Assembly: GCA_021234155.1 (NCBI GenBank)
Contig: JAJEKV010000011.1
Span: 7,365,132 to 7,429,131 of the forward strand
Length of the DNA stretch: 64,000 bases
From: Isoetes taiwanensis
Taxonomy: Eukaryota > Streptophyta > Lycopodiopsida > Isoetales > Isoetaceae
Direction of reading: 5' to 3'
A program made the translations under genes and the position numbers. Every line of letters starts with the position of its first letter. The first letter of the stretch is position 1. Positions 35,306 through 47,570 of the stretch are shown here, piece after piece. The notes under the pieces are model-generated. The model was not told the origin of the DNA. It saw nothing but the letters and a program-made list of their open reading frames with translations, and made no database searches.

Positions 35306-38300
35306 TTGGGGTACATAGCATTGATTTCCCAAGAACACTGCGTTTGGAGTCCAGTTACGTTGGCAAGTGGGGCCATATGCCACACCCGTGGTCGACGTAT
35401 CAATTTGAACATACAGTTGCCAGGAGCGCCTGTCGCTCTCGGAGCAGAGATAATGGATATTGACTGCTATGATCTCATTGTGGGAATGGAATTCCTGGCC
35501 GCTGCCAAGGCCAACATTGACTGTGAGAAACGAGAAGTTACCTTCAATGCAGCCAATGGGACCCGAGTCACTATATCAGGTAAGCCGGTTATTCCCATTA
35601 TGCAATGTATTTCATTATGCTAGTTGCATAGGGCTCTCAGGAAATTGCAAATCATTGGCATGATTCAACTTGCTTCAGTGGAAGCTAAGTCCAAAAAAGA
35701 TGAAGTCCTTGATGCCTTGCCTCCGGCGATAGCCGTGGTTCTTCAGGAATACCATGATCTATTTCCTGATGAGATCCATCGGTTACCACCTTTTAGAGGG
35801 GTGGAATGTGAAATCACCTTGGAACCAGGCACTAAGCCTACCAGTAAGGCCCATATCGGATGAGTATTCCTGAATTAACCGAGCTTAAGAAGCAGTTACA
35901 GGAGCTCCTCAAATTAGGTTTCATTAGACCTAGTATTTCACCTTTTGGAGCCCCGATACTCTTTGTCAAGAAAAAAGATGGCACCCTAAGAATGTGCATC
36001 GATTACCGCTAACTAAACAAGCATATCGGTATGCTTTGGCGCGGGCAGATGATCTCATGGATCAATTGCAAGGGGCTAAGTATTTTACAAAGATTGATCT
36101 TCGGTCGGGATATCACCAGATAAGGATTAAGGAGGATGACATCCATAAGTTCGCTTTCCGGACGCGTTATGGGCATTACGAGTTCACGGTGATGCCATTT
36201 GGCTTGACCAATGCTCCGGCCACCTTCATGAGGCTTATGAATGATGTCTTCCGCGAGTACCTCGACGATTTTGTCATCATATTCTTCGATGATATCCTTA
36301 TATACAGTAAGACCTTAGAGGATCATGAACGGCATCTTCGGTTGGCCTTACAGAAATTGAGGCGCCACCAATTATATGCCAAGTTCTCCAAGTATCGCTT
36401 TGCCACCACCAAGGTTGATTACCTGGGACATATTGTATCTGCAGAGGGAATAGCCACCGACCCAGCTAAAATTGAAGCAGTGAAAGAATGGCCAATTCCA
36501 ACCAATGTGTCTGAGGTCCGCAGCTTTCTGGGCTTCGCCGGGTATTACCGTAAATTTATCAAGGACTTTGCCAAGCTCGTCGCACCTTTAACCGACCTGA
36601 CCAAGCATGAAAAGGTTAGGGATTGGATGGCACATTGGAAAGACAAGGTACAGACCGAATTTCAAACATTAAAGGATGCTTTGACAACAACTCATGTCCT
36701 TACAATGCCAGATCCTCAAAAGGATAAGTGGGTTGCCACAGATGCTAGTAAAATCGCTACCGGTGGAGTCTTGATGCAAGAAGGTCGGGTTATCGCTTAT
36801 GATTCTCGAAAAATGAATGACGCAGAACAACGATACCCCACGCATGATCAAGAGTTGCTCGCCGTCGTGCGTGCCTTGCGCATCTGGAGGCACTATTTAC
36901 TTGGAAGGCAATTCCAGTTAGATACTGATCATCAAACCCTCCAATATAGCTTCACGCAACCCCATCTCAGTTTGAGACAAAGATGGTGGATGGAATTCCT
37001 TGAGGAATATGACTTTGAGGTCATTTATAAGCCGGCAAGCATAATGTAGTTGCCGACGCCCTTTCCAGACATCCATTCGTCACTCGAACGCATTGTAATG
37101 CTATATCCACACTCTCCAGTGAGTTTGAAAAGTAGATCCAGCAGGCCCTTCCCGTAGACCCAGAATTCCGAGAGATATGGCAAAATGTGTCTAAGGAAGC
37201 CAGAATGGATAAGGAGAGGGAGGCCTTCCGCCATTATAAGAAGCAAGTTGAACTCCTTTATTACAAGGATAAGTTATGTGTTCCCGAGACATCTGGAGTT
37301 CGTAAGCTCATTCTCCATGATACACATAACAGTCCTATAGCGGGGCATGCAGGATTTACGAAAACATATTTCAAAATCCGCTCCAGCTATTTCTGGCCCG
37401 GGATGAAGAAGCACATTGCCAAGTACATTAAGCAATGCCAGATCTGTCAGCAGACAAAGGCAGAGCAGTTGCGTATCCCAGGGGAATTGCAACCCCTCGA
37501 TGTCCCCAATGCAAAATGGGAAGTTATTACCATGGATTTTATCGTGGGGCTTCCGCGCACATTAAGAGGGTTTGATGCCTTAATGGTGGTGGTCGACAAA
37601 CTTTCTAAGATGGCACATTTCCTGCCATGTCGTACCATGGACACTGCATTGGACACCGCCTTGCTCTTCACGAGAGAGGTGTTTCGTCTGCATGGGATGC
37701 CCCGTATGATTATATCAGATCGGGATCCTAAGTTTGTTAGTGCGTTCTGGAAAGATTTCTTCAGCACTATTCAAACTAAGCTTGCCATGAGCACAGCTTA
37801 TCACCCGCAGACAAATGGTCAAACAGAGCGTACCAATCACATAATTGAGGATATGCTACATAACTATGTCTGGAACAAACAATCTCAGTGGGCAGACTAC
37901 ATCCATTTGGTGGAGTTTGCCTACAACAGCACTAGACAGGAGTCCTCAAGGATGTCTCCTTTCATTAAAAATTACGGCTATCAATGCCTCACGCCAGGCA
38001 CGTGGCATAATCCAGTATCCAAGGTGGAAGTTTCTCAGTAGTTGCTTACAGTATGCAAGCGTTAGTCGAAGAGGTTCGAGCATACTTGATAGCCGCAAGA
38101 GCTCGGCAAAAGAGTCTTGCGGATCGACATCGTACTCCCCGGGAGTTTCAGGTCGGTGATTCCGTTTGGCTAAAGATAAAGGTGAAGCAAGCCAAACTTA
38201 AGATTGGCAACTGCAAGAAGCTTGCGCCTAGATGGGCGGGACCGTTTTAGAAAACTGAAAGGATAGGTTCTCAGGCCTACTGCTTGGATCTACCCGCACA

Positions 38301-38500
38301 TTTAAAGATCCATAAAGTTTTCCATGTAAGTCTTCTCAAGAAGCATCATCCGGATCCAGAAGAGATTCTTGACACACCAACACTTCTGGAGATGACTGAG
38401 GATCAATTAGAGATTGTGCCATAAGCTCTCCTTGATCGTGCCTATAAGCAAACCCGTCGAACTCAAATTTTGCAATATTTGATTAAGTGGAAACACTTAC
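35306..38500 (+). pseudogene. Gypsy pol (protease, RT, RNase H, integrase), disrupted
   Basis: Protease C terminus: CYDLIVGMEFLAAAKANIDC (35,465-35,525). [41 protein letters not shown] and [13 protein letters not shown] (FFDD catalytic box, about 36,285). RNase [21 protein letters not shown] to [10 protein letters not shown]. Integrase: HNSPIAGHAG, CQICQQTK (zinc finger), MDFIVGLPRT and STAYHPQTNGQTERTNHI (catalytic Asp and Glu region). A KQTRRTQILQYLIKWKHLP tail resembles a degraded chromodomain. Frameshifts occur near 35,850 and 37,035. In-frame stops at 36,010, 37,133, 38,039, 38,248 and 38,422 mostly replace expected Gln codons. Dead copy. Confidence 0.9.
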
Positions 38501-38507
38501 CCACAAA

Positions 38508-39232
38508 GGGATGTGCCTATATGGACGCCCTGGGCTCGAACGGGCTGGTGAGCCAGCCTTTAGATTTAGGGGAGTAAGTCAGGTACGGATGCGGGGGTCA
38601 CTGAGGGGGCACGTGTTCTCTAGCACACCCAGGGATCCGTCATGCTCGGGGGGGAGACGCCTCTCTGACCTGCCTCATCAATCTGGGGAGATGTAACCCG
38701 GAGTAGTCCCATAGGGTGATTCCTTGGGATTGCGTCTCCGGAGGGCTACAAGCACGTCATAGCGTGATTCAGCCTATCTGCACAGGAGGGGCGGATGGAG
38801 TGGACTACCCTAGCCATTGTCTTATGCTAGCCAACGCCATGTTATACTTCCGTCTGTTGATATCTTGAGGCCATGACCGTCAGTTGATCCCTTGGAGTCT
38901 GAGCCCAGGGTAGTGCCTTGTCATGGTGTTATTTCGTGTTATTATGGATGTATTGTCTTTTCCGTGATGACGATGGATAGGCCACTCTTCGTAGTGGTAT
39001 ATTATTTTTGCATGATTATTGTATGCTAACGTATATGTATGCTTCCGATGTATAGAATTTCCCATAGAGGACGTGGGACGAATGATACCTCCGTGTTCCT
39101 CGCCCGGACACTTGGCCATCCCAAGTGTTCCGAGTATGACGGAGGGCCTTACCATGGTGATGTAGTCGCCATGGGAGGGGAATTTCCGTATTTATACGAT
39201 GGGAGCATCGTATAGACTCTGGGAGCGTCACA
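38508..39232 (+). repeat. Gypsy 3' LTR, 5' part missing
   Basis: It joins pol directly at GGATGTGCCTATATGGACGC, lacking about 580 bp present at the start of the 5' LTR, and ends GTCACA at 39,232. About 20 bp before the end lies a hairpin, TATACGAT-GGGAGC-ATCGTATA, with a counterpart in the solo LTR. Confidence 0.78.
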
Positions 39233-39237
39233 CCTCC

Positions 39238-39846
39238 CAACCTCCATGTTGTATAAGCCAATCCTCAAGCTGATCAATGTAAAAATTCAGTGTAGGAGCT
39301 AGTGGACAGCCTTGCCTTGCCTAAGGGTGGCATTCGAGATGAGCAGGTTTCATATAGCCTGTAAACTACATTTTGCAACTCTTGGGAAATTTCCAGCCTC
39401 ATCAAAGTTTTCCACATCTTCTTTCTATAGACTGTATCAAAAGATGGAAACTCCATGAATCAGTTGTACAAAGCTTGTCGAATATTTCTGCTGCCCTCTA
39501 TCAAGGCGTGCAAGGTGAAAATGTGGTCGATAGTGGAGTTCTCTGCTTGTGCAAGTGCGCACGCCTCTATTTCCTTTGCCCATGCCGTCAATTGATATTC
39601 AAGAATACTAGTCAACACTCTTGCCAATAATGAGCTGATCGTGATTGTGGGGTAGGGACAGTGTGGATCATCCGCTTTGTGTCTTGAGACAACTCTGCTG
39701 ATGGTCCATTGTGGCAGAAAGCCCTCTAGAAGAGCCCTACTAAATAGACTGGTAAGCTCGAGAACAATATACCGTCCAGTCCACTTTAACAGTTCTGCCT
39801 GCATGTCATCGAAATCTGCAATTTTGCCATTTCGGAGAGACTGCAA
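39238..39846 (-). pseudogene. LINE 2 fragment: reverse transcriptase fingers and palm
   Basis: The - strand has DDMQAELLKW, LPQWTISRVVSRHKADDPHC, ITISSLLARVLTSILEYQL and TIDHIFTLHALIEGS. It then has FPSFDTVYRKKMWKTL (a changed palm motif A), VYRLYET and, after a shift, a block like GCPLAPTL leading to DWLIQHGG at the Gypsy junction. It continues at 30,628 beyond the Gypsy insertion. Confidence 0.78.
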
Positions 39847-39942
39847 GCCTTTAGTGACGTTCGTCTCTCTTAGAACTAGTGCTCGGCCTACTTGTGTTCA
39901 ACAGCACAAACCTTTATGATCATGAATCTGTAGCATGTATTA

Positions 39943-41519
39943 TGTGACATTCCAACACAGTATACGGTCCCAGGACGTATACTGTATTGCCTCGTCACGC
40001 GTACACGCCACCCCGACTAACGTGTACGCCAACGTGTAGCCAGGCGGGTAGCCCCTAGGGGGCAACTTGTAAGGTATGTGCATTTATTAATGTGCACATT
40101 TACCAATGCGCACATTTATTAAGGTGGACACGTTTCCATGTGGATACCCTTATGCCACCTAGCCATTAAAGGCAAGTGGGCCATTCCCAATTATCCCACA
40201 TGCCTAAAGGGATAATTGGAAACCCTAGCCCTAACCCCTTGTCTATTTAGGTAGGAGGAAACCCTAACTTGCCATTTTCGTCCATAGGGTTCTAGAGCTC
40301 TGTTTTGGCTGCTCCAGGAGTCAAAACCGCCTCCCAGACTCTGTCTGAGTGGATTGCACCATTAGTTTTCCTTGATTCAAGCAGTTCAACAGGATGGTCG
40401 AACTCAGAGCAGGAGGAGCGAGCCAAGGATCAGGTATTTAGTCAATTTAATAGCCTAAACCGTCTTTCAGTCATTGTATCAGTAGGTTTAGCCTATTAAA
40501 TTGCCCATAGCAGCCACTTAGATCCCCAGATACCAGACTCTAACTAAAGAACCTAACTCTATGATATAGATTAGATCTAGTTCTTTAGTTCTCTGTGATG
40601 TATATGGATGATGTATCTCTGTGAACGCCTTGTATTGGGAAGGGGTGTAGAGGCCCTAAAGCTTGGTAGTAGATGCTCCTAGTTAGCCTCTCTAGCACAC
40701 TGTAGATTCGGCCTGTGTACAAGAACCACACCTGGTTGTGGGTGAAGGGGCCAGACTGGCTAAGAAGGAGGTTCGTGTTCTGACTCTTGAACGATCCCTC
40801 TAGTGTGTAAGGCCTACCGGGGATCATTGTGACTAGGCCTAATGGCTTGCGCACTGAGTGCGGGCAGGGCATGGGCTCGACACCCGTGGAGTGGTGTTCA
40901 CTTTCCAGTGGGTTCAGTCGAACAAGGGCAGTAGCCCTCTAGTCACCTTGAGTCATCATGTAGATCTCTGGAGGGAGTGATCCCTACCTGCCCCATCGGA
41001 ACTGGGGAGATGCAACCCAGGAATAGCCCCTTTGGCTATGCATCCGGCGGGCTACAGTCAGGTCCCAACACTTTTCAGCCTACTCTGCAAAGTGTGCACA
41101 GGAGGGGCGGATGGAGTGGACAACCCTAAGCCATGTTCTTATGCCAGCCAAATCCATTGCCATGAATTCTGTCTGCAATAAACTCTGGAGACCCAAGCCG
41201 TCAGTCATCCCTTCGAGTCTGAGCCTTGGGTAGGATCTCCCATATGTATTGTGCTGATATTTGTCTATGCAGATGTTGATGTACCACCCTTCGAAGTGGA
41301 TATATGATGATATTGTTTACTGACATGTATGTTTACGCTTCCGCAGCTAGGTAGGCCCTGAGGGAGACGGGGTAAAATGACCCCTTCACTCTTCCCACTG
41401 GGGACCCAGTACGGTCACAGCGATATGTGGAGGGCCCTGTATCAGTATGGAGCTGGTATGGAAGATGAACTCCTGTTTGTATACGGTGAGTGCACCGTAT
41501 ACGAGTAGGGGACGTCACA
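39943..41519 (+). mobile_element. Solo LTR of a Gypsy element related to the one at 30,634
   Basis: It runs from TGTGACATTCC to GGACGTCACA, with TATTA before and TATTC after (a 4-of-5 target duplication). The middle shares long blocks with the Gypsy LTRs, such as GTGTGCACAGGAGGGGCGGA and GGCTACA. A perfect hairpin GTATACGGTG-AGTG-CACCGTATAC lies about 20 bp before the end. It has no internal region, so recombination between LTRs is the likely origin. It splits LINE 2 between the linker and the RT. Confidence 0.85.
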
Positions 41520-41524
41520 TATTC

Positions 41525-41787
41525 CTTCCATTGGTCTTGATAAATATTTCCAGTAGGTTGCATAGGTTTCTGCAGTACTATTCTCTAAAATATGTTTAGG
41601 TGTCACGATCAAGGAGATAAAACATCTTCGTCTAGTATTGTGCTATATATTGTGCCTTCATGCCCTTGAGGAAAGTTGTATAAGTGTTTGATTGCTTGCA
41701 ATCTGTCAATGGAGTCAAGTATCAGCCTGAGCTGGCATTTAAGCTTCTTGCACTGAGTATCAAACCACCCATTTCACACGGGGGTTT
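41525..41787 (-). pseudogene. LINE 2 fragment: linker between endonuclease and RT
   Basis: On - the frame includes TPKHILENSTAETYATYWKY, with degraded codons upstream (a WVV...YSVQEA-like stretch). This resembles the region between endonuclease and RT in R1-type LINEs. It is placed by position between the solo LTR and the A/B block rather than by strong motifs. Confidence 0.5.
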
Positions 41788-42245
41788 GGGTGCATATTCA
41801 CATAAGGGGTGTCTCCGGGCAACGAGAGCTATTGGATGGGCATACTCACCCTTTATTCCTTAATCTGCATCGTACACAAAGTTGCTCATTTTTGGGTTAT
41901 GCACGTACAAAATTTGCTATATTGTATAAGCAGATTTGCAATGTACTATAAGATTTGAGGTTTTTTAACCCGGACAGTAATAAGTTTGCTGCGCTCCTTC
42001 TGGGTCCCATAGGCCGATTGGTCTCAGTGGACGATAAAAAAACTATTCTATTCTATTCTATTCTATTCTACTATATGGTGCTAATTTCGTACATGTTAAA
42101 CATAATTTTAGGGGCTCTCACTGCTCTTCGTCACCCCCCCTGTGAATATGCACCCAAACCAAAGGCGGTTTAAGGGGGAATTTAATTTCAAAGTGTGTAA
42201 TATAATGGTTTGTGTATTATGTAAAAATAAATTTGCCCCTTCGGG
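41788..42245 (+). repeat. Repeat family A, copy 3, with a family C insertion
   Basis: The A blocks are present in order from GGGCAACGAGAGCT (41,814) to GCCCCTTCGGGGC (42,235). At 41,960-42,072 they are interrupted by a reverse-oriented family C unit ending in six tandem TTCTA repeats (about 42,043-42,071). Upstream, 41,760-41,810 carries an inverted piece of the A middle (GTTTGGGTGCATATTCACA), giving a local fold-back. Confidence 0.7.
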
Positions 42246-42274
42246 GCCAAAAACAAATAATATTACATTACACT

Positions 42275-42545
42275 TGAATATGTAGCATAATAACAGGGGT
42301 TTTTTTTTGTATTTTTGTACGGTTTTTCCAATGGTTTTTATATGATTTGATGGGCGTATTGCACAAGGCCTACTAATTAGTACATCTAGAGTGCGCATTG
42401 TATTTGCATACGCTTGAATTAATTTTAATGCATCTTTTCAATAGTGTAGACCCATATATCATATATTTTTCCGTTTAGTTCTTTTTTTCATATTACATTT
42501 TGTTTTGCTCGACATGCAAAGCTCGAGCAGCTCATTTTAGGGTTC
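42275..42545 (+). repeat. Repeat family B, copy 3
   Basis: The block runs from ATATGTAGCATAATAACAGGG through a T-tract, GGTTTTTATATGATTTGATGG, ACTAATTAGTA, GTAGACCCATATATCA and CTCGACATGCAAAGCTCGAG to CATTTTAGGGTT. It is nearly the reverse complement of 18,640-18,907. With the reverse A copy at 44,786-45,148 it brackets the U-box and PPR fragments. Confidence 0.7.
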
Positions 42546-42649
42546 TTGTTAACTCCAAAATTAGGTCTATGGGTTGGTTATGGTTTTTGCTGTAAGGGAT
42601 CTCGATCTCGAAAATCAAAGCAAAACCTGGTGAGTTTGTGGTGATTCAA

Positions 42650-43900
42650 TTTCCATTCCAGATGGATTTGGACGAGTAAGCTCTTTATTTCATTTTTAGA
42701 CTCTTCTTCGCCGCTTGCAGTTCAAAATGAAGTGGTCTCTATTCTGATCTTGCTGCCGTTGGATTCGGCTTCCAATTTGGACGAGTAAGCTCTTTATTTC
42801 ATGCCCTTCTACCATGCAGCAACTTCCCTCTCCTCCAGTTTTGACTCCTAACCACGCCCTCAGGCATTTAATCCATGATTGGTATTTGACAAACTCTGTT
42901 CTTCATAGAAAAAAGCCAAGCTTTTGGGATCAGGTAGAAGCGGCTGGTAATGCACTTAAATCTTCGGATCCACATTCTGTCTTTGGAGCTCTGCAACGCA
43001 TTTCTCAAATTTTGCAGCAAAATGATCTTACTAGAACAATATTGTAGATCAGGGCTTGCCTGAGCTTTTTATTTCATTTTTAGACTCTTCTTCGCCGCTT
43101 GCAGTTCAAAATGAAGTGGTCTCTATTCTGATCTTGCTGCCGTTGGATTCGGCTTCCAAATCCAAGCTTGTAGAGGTAACTAAGCTCTTGCATATGGTTT
43201 CCAATTACATTTTCCACTTCTATATATGTACAGAGAAGGTCCAACAAACAAGATGCGAGTTCAGAAAAGGTCACATGGATGCTGTAGCAACGCCCCCTTC
43301 ATTTCCAACCCACTCTTCCCATTCGCCTTCCTCTCCCTCTCCAAATAAATCCTCCCAACGTAGATCGTTTCCCTCTCTCGCCACCTCTGTTTTTACGCCT
43401 TTGTCATAAGCGCTGGAAAAAAAAAACTCTAAGTTAAGTTGCCCCTTAGATTACGCCGCCACGCCCCATCCGTTGAAATTCACACTATGAAACCTGCCTC
43501 GTACGCATTGTTGATCTGCTTGAGTTCTCATGGATGCGGGTATAGAAGAGAGGATGAATGTTGCAAAGCTTACAGAGATTCTGGCTATGGCAGAAGATTT
43601 GGGCTTTCATGTTGGAAGGAGTTTTAATTTCCTGGTTCGGTATTACGGATCGATTCGGGATGAAAGCGATGATATTGCTCTAGTCGGATTAAGCTGTTTG
43701 AGGGCGAGAAATTGCAGTTTCCATATTAGAGCTATTGTGTTCTAGTGCAAAAGGGAGAGCTGCCCTTCAAGAACATGCCTGTACCATTCCTTCGTTGGTG
43801 GGAGTTTTGAGAAGGGTTTCTGATAAATCTACCCATCATGCCATGTCCGTTTTGTGGTAACAGAAAAAGGACATCGTCCAGGAATTTGCCGCTTGAATTA
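42650..43900 (+). pseudogene. U-box/ARM E3 ubiquitin ligase fragment
   Basis: A frame from 42,814 contains VLTPNHALRHLIHDW, the conserved end of a plant U-box, followed by LTNSVLH. Later frames hold armadillo-like helices: SPLAVQNEVVSILILLPLDS (about 43,090) and GRAALQEHACTIPSLVGVLR then STHHAMSVLW (about 43,750-43,860), where a TAA follows. A piece of about 78 bp (42,699-42,775) is duplicated at 43,080-43,157. Several frameshifts show it is dead. Confidence 0.7.
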
Positions 43901-44400
43901 TCCGCCAACAGTGATCACATATAACAGCCTCATCAATGGCCTCTGCAGGGCAAACAAAATGGGAAGGCGCATGAGCTTTTGGCAGAGATGTGCAAAAGGG
44001 GATACAAGCCTGATATTTTCACCTTCACCACTTTGATTGGAGGGCTTTGATTTGAGTGAGAATGGCTGCAAACCAGGTATTTTCACATATAATACTTTGT
44101 TAGATGGATTTTTTAAGGCTGGTAGAATTGAGAAAGCACATGACCTACTGAAGGAGATGATTTCTAAAGGCTGCAATCCAAATGAGATCACCATCAACAT
44201 AATTGTTGATAGTGTCTGCAAATCTAGCAACTATGAAGCTGCACACAAACTTCTTAATTATCTTTTGTCGAAGGGTTCTGATCCTGATATTTTCACTTAC
44301 ACCACCATCATGGACAAGCTCTTCGCCTCTATGTACAGATGGTGAAAAGAGGTCAGGTGCCTAATGTTTTCACCTTTACACAGCGGCTTATTGTTTTTGC
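43880..44400 (+). pseudogene. Pentatricopeptide repeat (PPR) protein fragment
   Basis: PPR proteins bind organellar RNA. Consecutive 35-residue units are visible: PPTVITYNSLINGLCRANKM; KRGYKPDIFTFTTLIGGL after a shift; NGCKPGIFTYNTLLDGFFKA; KGCNPNEITINIIVDSVCKS; KGSDPDIFTYTTIMDKL. One frameshift near 43,965 and stops near 44,050 and 44,345 break it. It directly follows the U-box fragment, so two unrelated genes were captured side by side or in series. Confidence 0.85.
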
Positions 44401-44785
44401 CATATGCTTATGAATGCTTGCCATGGCAAAATAGGCTTGCATTGATAACATCACATGTTACCATCTGCAATAGCAGATGCATGACAATGTGCAGTTTACA
44501 ATAGAAGGGGGTATTTATTTTGACAGTTGATTTTCTTGAACTAGTGGTACTGGCTTTATATTGGGCGCCATGGCCCCCTTCAGTAAACTTTATGATGTTA
44601 TTGTTGTTTTTGCCCATTTTATTACAGTGTGTTTGCATATATTTGGGCGGCTTTTGGTATGCAATGTACGGAATTAAGATTACAAAATTTACTCATAGTT
44701 GTTTGTAATGGGAATAATTTGTTTGTCTTGATGTTATTGTGCTTTTTAGTAATTAATATTTAGACCCATAAAGTTTACCTATGTT

Positions 44786-45310
44786 TGCGTTAGTTAGTTA
44801 GGGCCCGAAGGGCCCAAAAAATTTTTTAATATAACAATCAACACACAACTACCATTAACATTATTAACACAAACCATTGCATTTAACACATTTAAATTAA
44901 AATCCCCCTTAAACCCCCTTTGGTTTGGGTGCATATTCACACGGGGGTGACGTAGGGCAGCGAGAGCCCTCATAATTGTATTTTGCACGTACGAAATCAA
45001 CACCATATAGTATTCCACTTGAAATCTTACGGTATTTTGCGAATCTTGTTATACAGTATAGCAAATTTTGTACTTGCATACCCCACAAACGAGGAACTTT
45101 ACGTACGGTATAGATTAAGGAATAAGGGGTGAATATGCTTATCCAACAGCTCTCGTTGCCCGGAGTCACCCCCCGTGTGAATATGCACCCAAACCAAAGG
45201 GGGTTTAAGGGGGATTTTAATTTAAATGTGTTAAATGCAATGGTTTGTGTTAATAATGTTAATGGTAGTTGTGTGTTGATTGTTATATTAAAAATTTTTT
45301 TGGGCCCCTA
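44786..45310. repeat. Head-to-head inverted repeat of family A (fold-back)
   Basis: 44,805-44,975 is a near-perfect reverse complement of 45,145-45,306, covering the GGGCCC end, the ATATTAAAAA segment, the TTAACACAAACCATTGCAT segment and the GTTTGGGTGCATATTCACAC segment. The inner 44,976-45,144 is the rest of the reverse A copy. Transcripts across it could form a long hairpin. It may be two A...B elements inserted next to each other, head to head. Confidence 0.85.
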
Positions 45311-46810
45311 TGCATTAAAAAAATGATAGAATTGTGAATAAGTACTAATGCTAGTAATAATATGACTAATAGAAGTAATAGTAGTAATAATGTATACCAT
45401 AAGAAGTAATGCAAGTGTGTTGAATATGATTGGAGCATAAGGTTTTTTTGCACACAAACCTTAGAAATGGCGACATTATGCTAGATATTAAGAGGGAAGT
45501 CGAAATGGTGATTTTTAAAAAGGTGCATGTAGCATTTTTTTATTTACAAAACAAAGCATTAGTCATGGAAAAAGCTTAACCAAGCATCGGGGGCGCTCAT
45601 TTTAGGGCTGTGTTAGGGTTTGTGTAATCGACCAGGGCGGCAGCAATAGGGTTTGGAGAATCGAGCATGGCAGATTATGACAGCATTAGGGTTGAATATG
45701 CGAGCATGGCAGCTGGAGTCGAAGGCCATATGCAATCCTCCTAATGTGACAGAATGCATGCTCGAACAGAATGCATGCTCCTAATGTGATAGAATGCATG
45801 ATCTGAACAGAATGCATGCTCGATTTTGCATCCAGGTTCCGGAATTGGCATAAGACGATTTTTTTTTTCAGAGATGTAGCTGAGGCACATGAACTTTGAA
45901 AGGAACTGGGAAATCTAGCTATGGCAGCGCAGATTTTGGCCTCACGGTGCCTTAAACCCATTCAAATGATCGTGGAACTCTCCAAGATATTCTTCAAATC
46001 TTGTAGTGCCTTATCCAATTAGAGGATGTTAATGCAATGAAATGAACAGAATGCATGCTCGATTTTGCAATGCGGTTCCAAAATTGGCCAAAGCTCCCTG
46101 TGTTTGCATAAGACAGTTTCTTTTTCCACAGATATAGGTGAGGCACGTGAGCTTTGAAAAGTACTGGAAGATCTGACAGCGTGTGGTGAGATATAGGTTA
46201 GGAAAATGACCTTTGAAAAGGACTGAAAGATCTGGCTATGCCAGCGCAAATTCTGGCGTTACAGGATCTGAATGCAATGAAATGAACAGAATATCTCCTT
46301 TGCAACAGCAAATCTGGTATCTACCAATCCGATTTCATACCAATAACATGGACATCTGCCATCAAATATCTAGCATTAATATCTAAATCTAGCACAAAAA
46401 ACAGGGAAATGCAATAAGCCTTGCATGAACCTTGTATAGTGTTAGAAAGAATGAGAAATGAAACATTGTTATCAAAGAAGACAACAATATATTGGCATAC
46501 CAAATAATCTGTTGAATGAAGAGAGAACAAAACGGATCCACAAGAACACCACCAAAACTTTTCAGAGGAGAACTTTTCTTGTTTCATGCATATCAATATG
46601 AATGAAGAGCTCAGAATAACAACCGTTAACCGTTAGATTATTGGAGGTAATCCAGATCAACGCTCCAAAAAAGCCGCACTCTAGAAATACTATTTAGTAT
46701 GGCCCAACGAATACAACACTGAAATCATAGGAAAACCATGCCAAAAAGCGTACAAAGTTACAAAAAAAACCATTGTTATAATGCTAGATATTCGAGGGAA
46801 GCTTGCTGAA
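45311..46810. mobile_element. A...B element, copy 4, with an unidentified repeated insert
   Basis: It starts with the + oriented A copy (45,139-45,310) and ends with a - oriented B copy (46,672-46,800). The interior has a roughly 200-bp unit present two to three times: AGAATGCATGCTCGATTTTGCA recurs (about 45,808 and 46,050), as do GCATAAGAC(A/G)TTT-type and GAGGCAC-TGA-CTTTGAAA segments (45,890; 46,140; 46,200). On - the units encode similar short peptides (for example FQSSRASPISVEKETVLC), but I cannot identify a gene. Confidence 0.6.
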
Positions 46811-46839
46811 GATGAAGGTCTTCTTGCTTATCTTACATC

Positions 46840-47570
46840 GATATGCGACACTGAGGATTGCGACCAACTTGTCAGTTTGTTATTCTAATGTGAAAAACTG
46901 GAGAATTCATCTAAATTCTTGTACTATTAGCTCGATGTAAGTCTCTGCCTGCTCATAATCCAGGCAAAGCTGAGGCATGTGGAAGTTAGCTTGGCAGTGG
47001 TAGCAACCACCTTCTCATTGCTGCTATTTATTCCCACCTAAATGCTTGATAAGGTGTAAATCTTGCTCAACCACAAGTACATACTCTAGGATGTTGGATC
47101 CACCTCCAATTCTCATGTCAACAAATCTAATAGGAGGAGGATGGTCATTGTATAAGACCTTTGCAAATGAGCAAGTAAAAGACATTACACATCTAAATAA
47201 CTGTCTTTCAAATCTTGCGACAAGATGACTCCCATCGACCACGTGTGTCGCCATAAGTCCTCAGCTGTTTGGAGTTGCAACATGTCATTGGCCAGCAGGT
47301 TGAACTGTGTTAGCTGCTTAGTGCCTGTGCATGCGTTAAGATCTCCAACAAGCATCACATGGCTAAATTGTATGGATCCAGCCTATCGACATCTGAGTGT
47401 TTATGATAGAAGTTTGAATTTGCATTGGGAAAATAATAAGCAGCCACAAAGAGGGTATCTTGATATTGGCTCTATTATCTACATGTAGTGATTGTGTTTG
47501 TCTGCCTTGTGTAAGGATACTAAAAGTGCCAGTGTTGCTTTTGTAATACTAGATGATTCCACCATGTTTC
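46840..47570 (-). pseudogene. LINE 2 fragment: endonuclease domain
   Basis: The - strand reads FVAAYYFPNANSNFYHKHSD (47,460-47,400), then HVMLVGDLNACTGTKQ (a mutated GDFNART box, about 47,360), and GGGSNILEYVLVVEQDL near 47,080. These are successive blocks of an apurinic-type LINE endonuclease. Frames shift between blocks. This is the upstream part of the LINE whose RT lies at 39,846 and 30,628. Confidence 0.75.
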
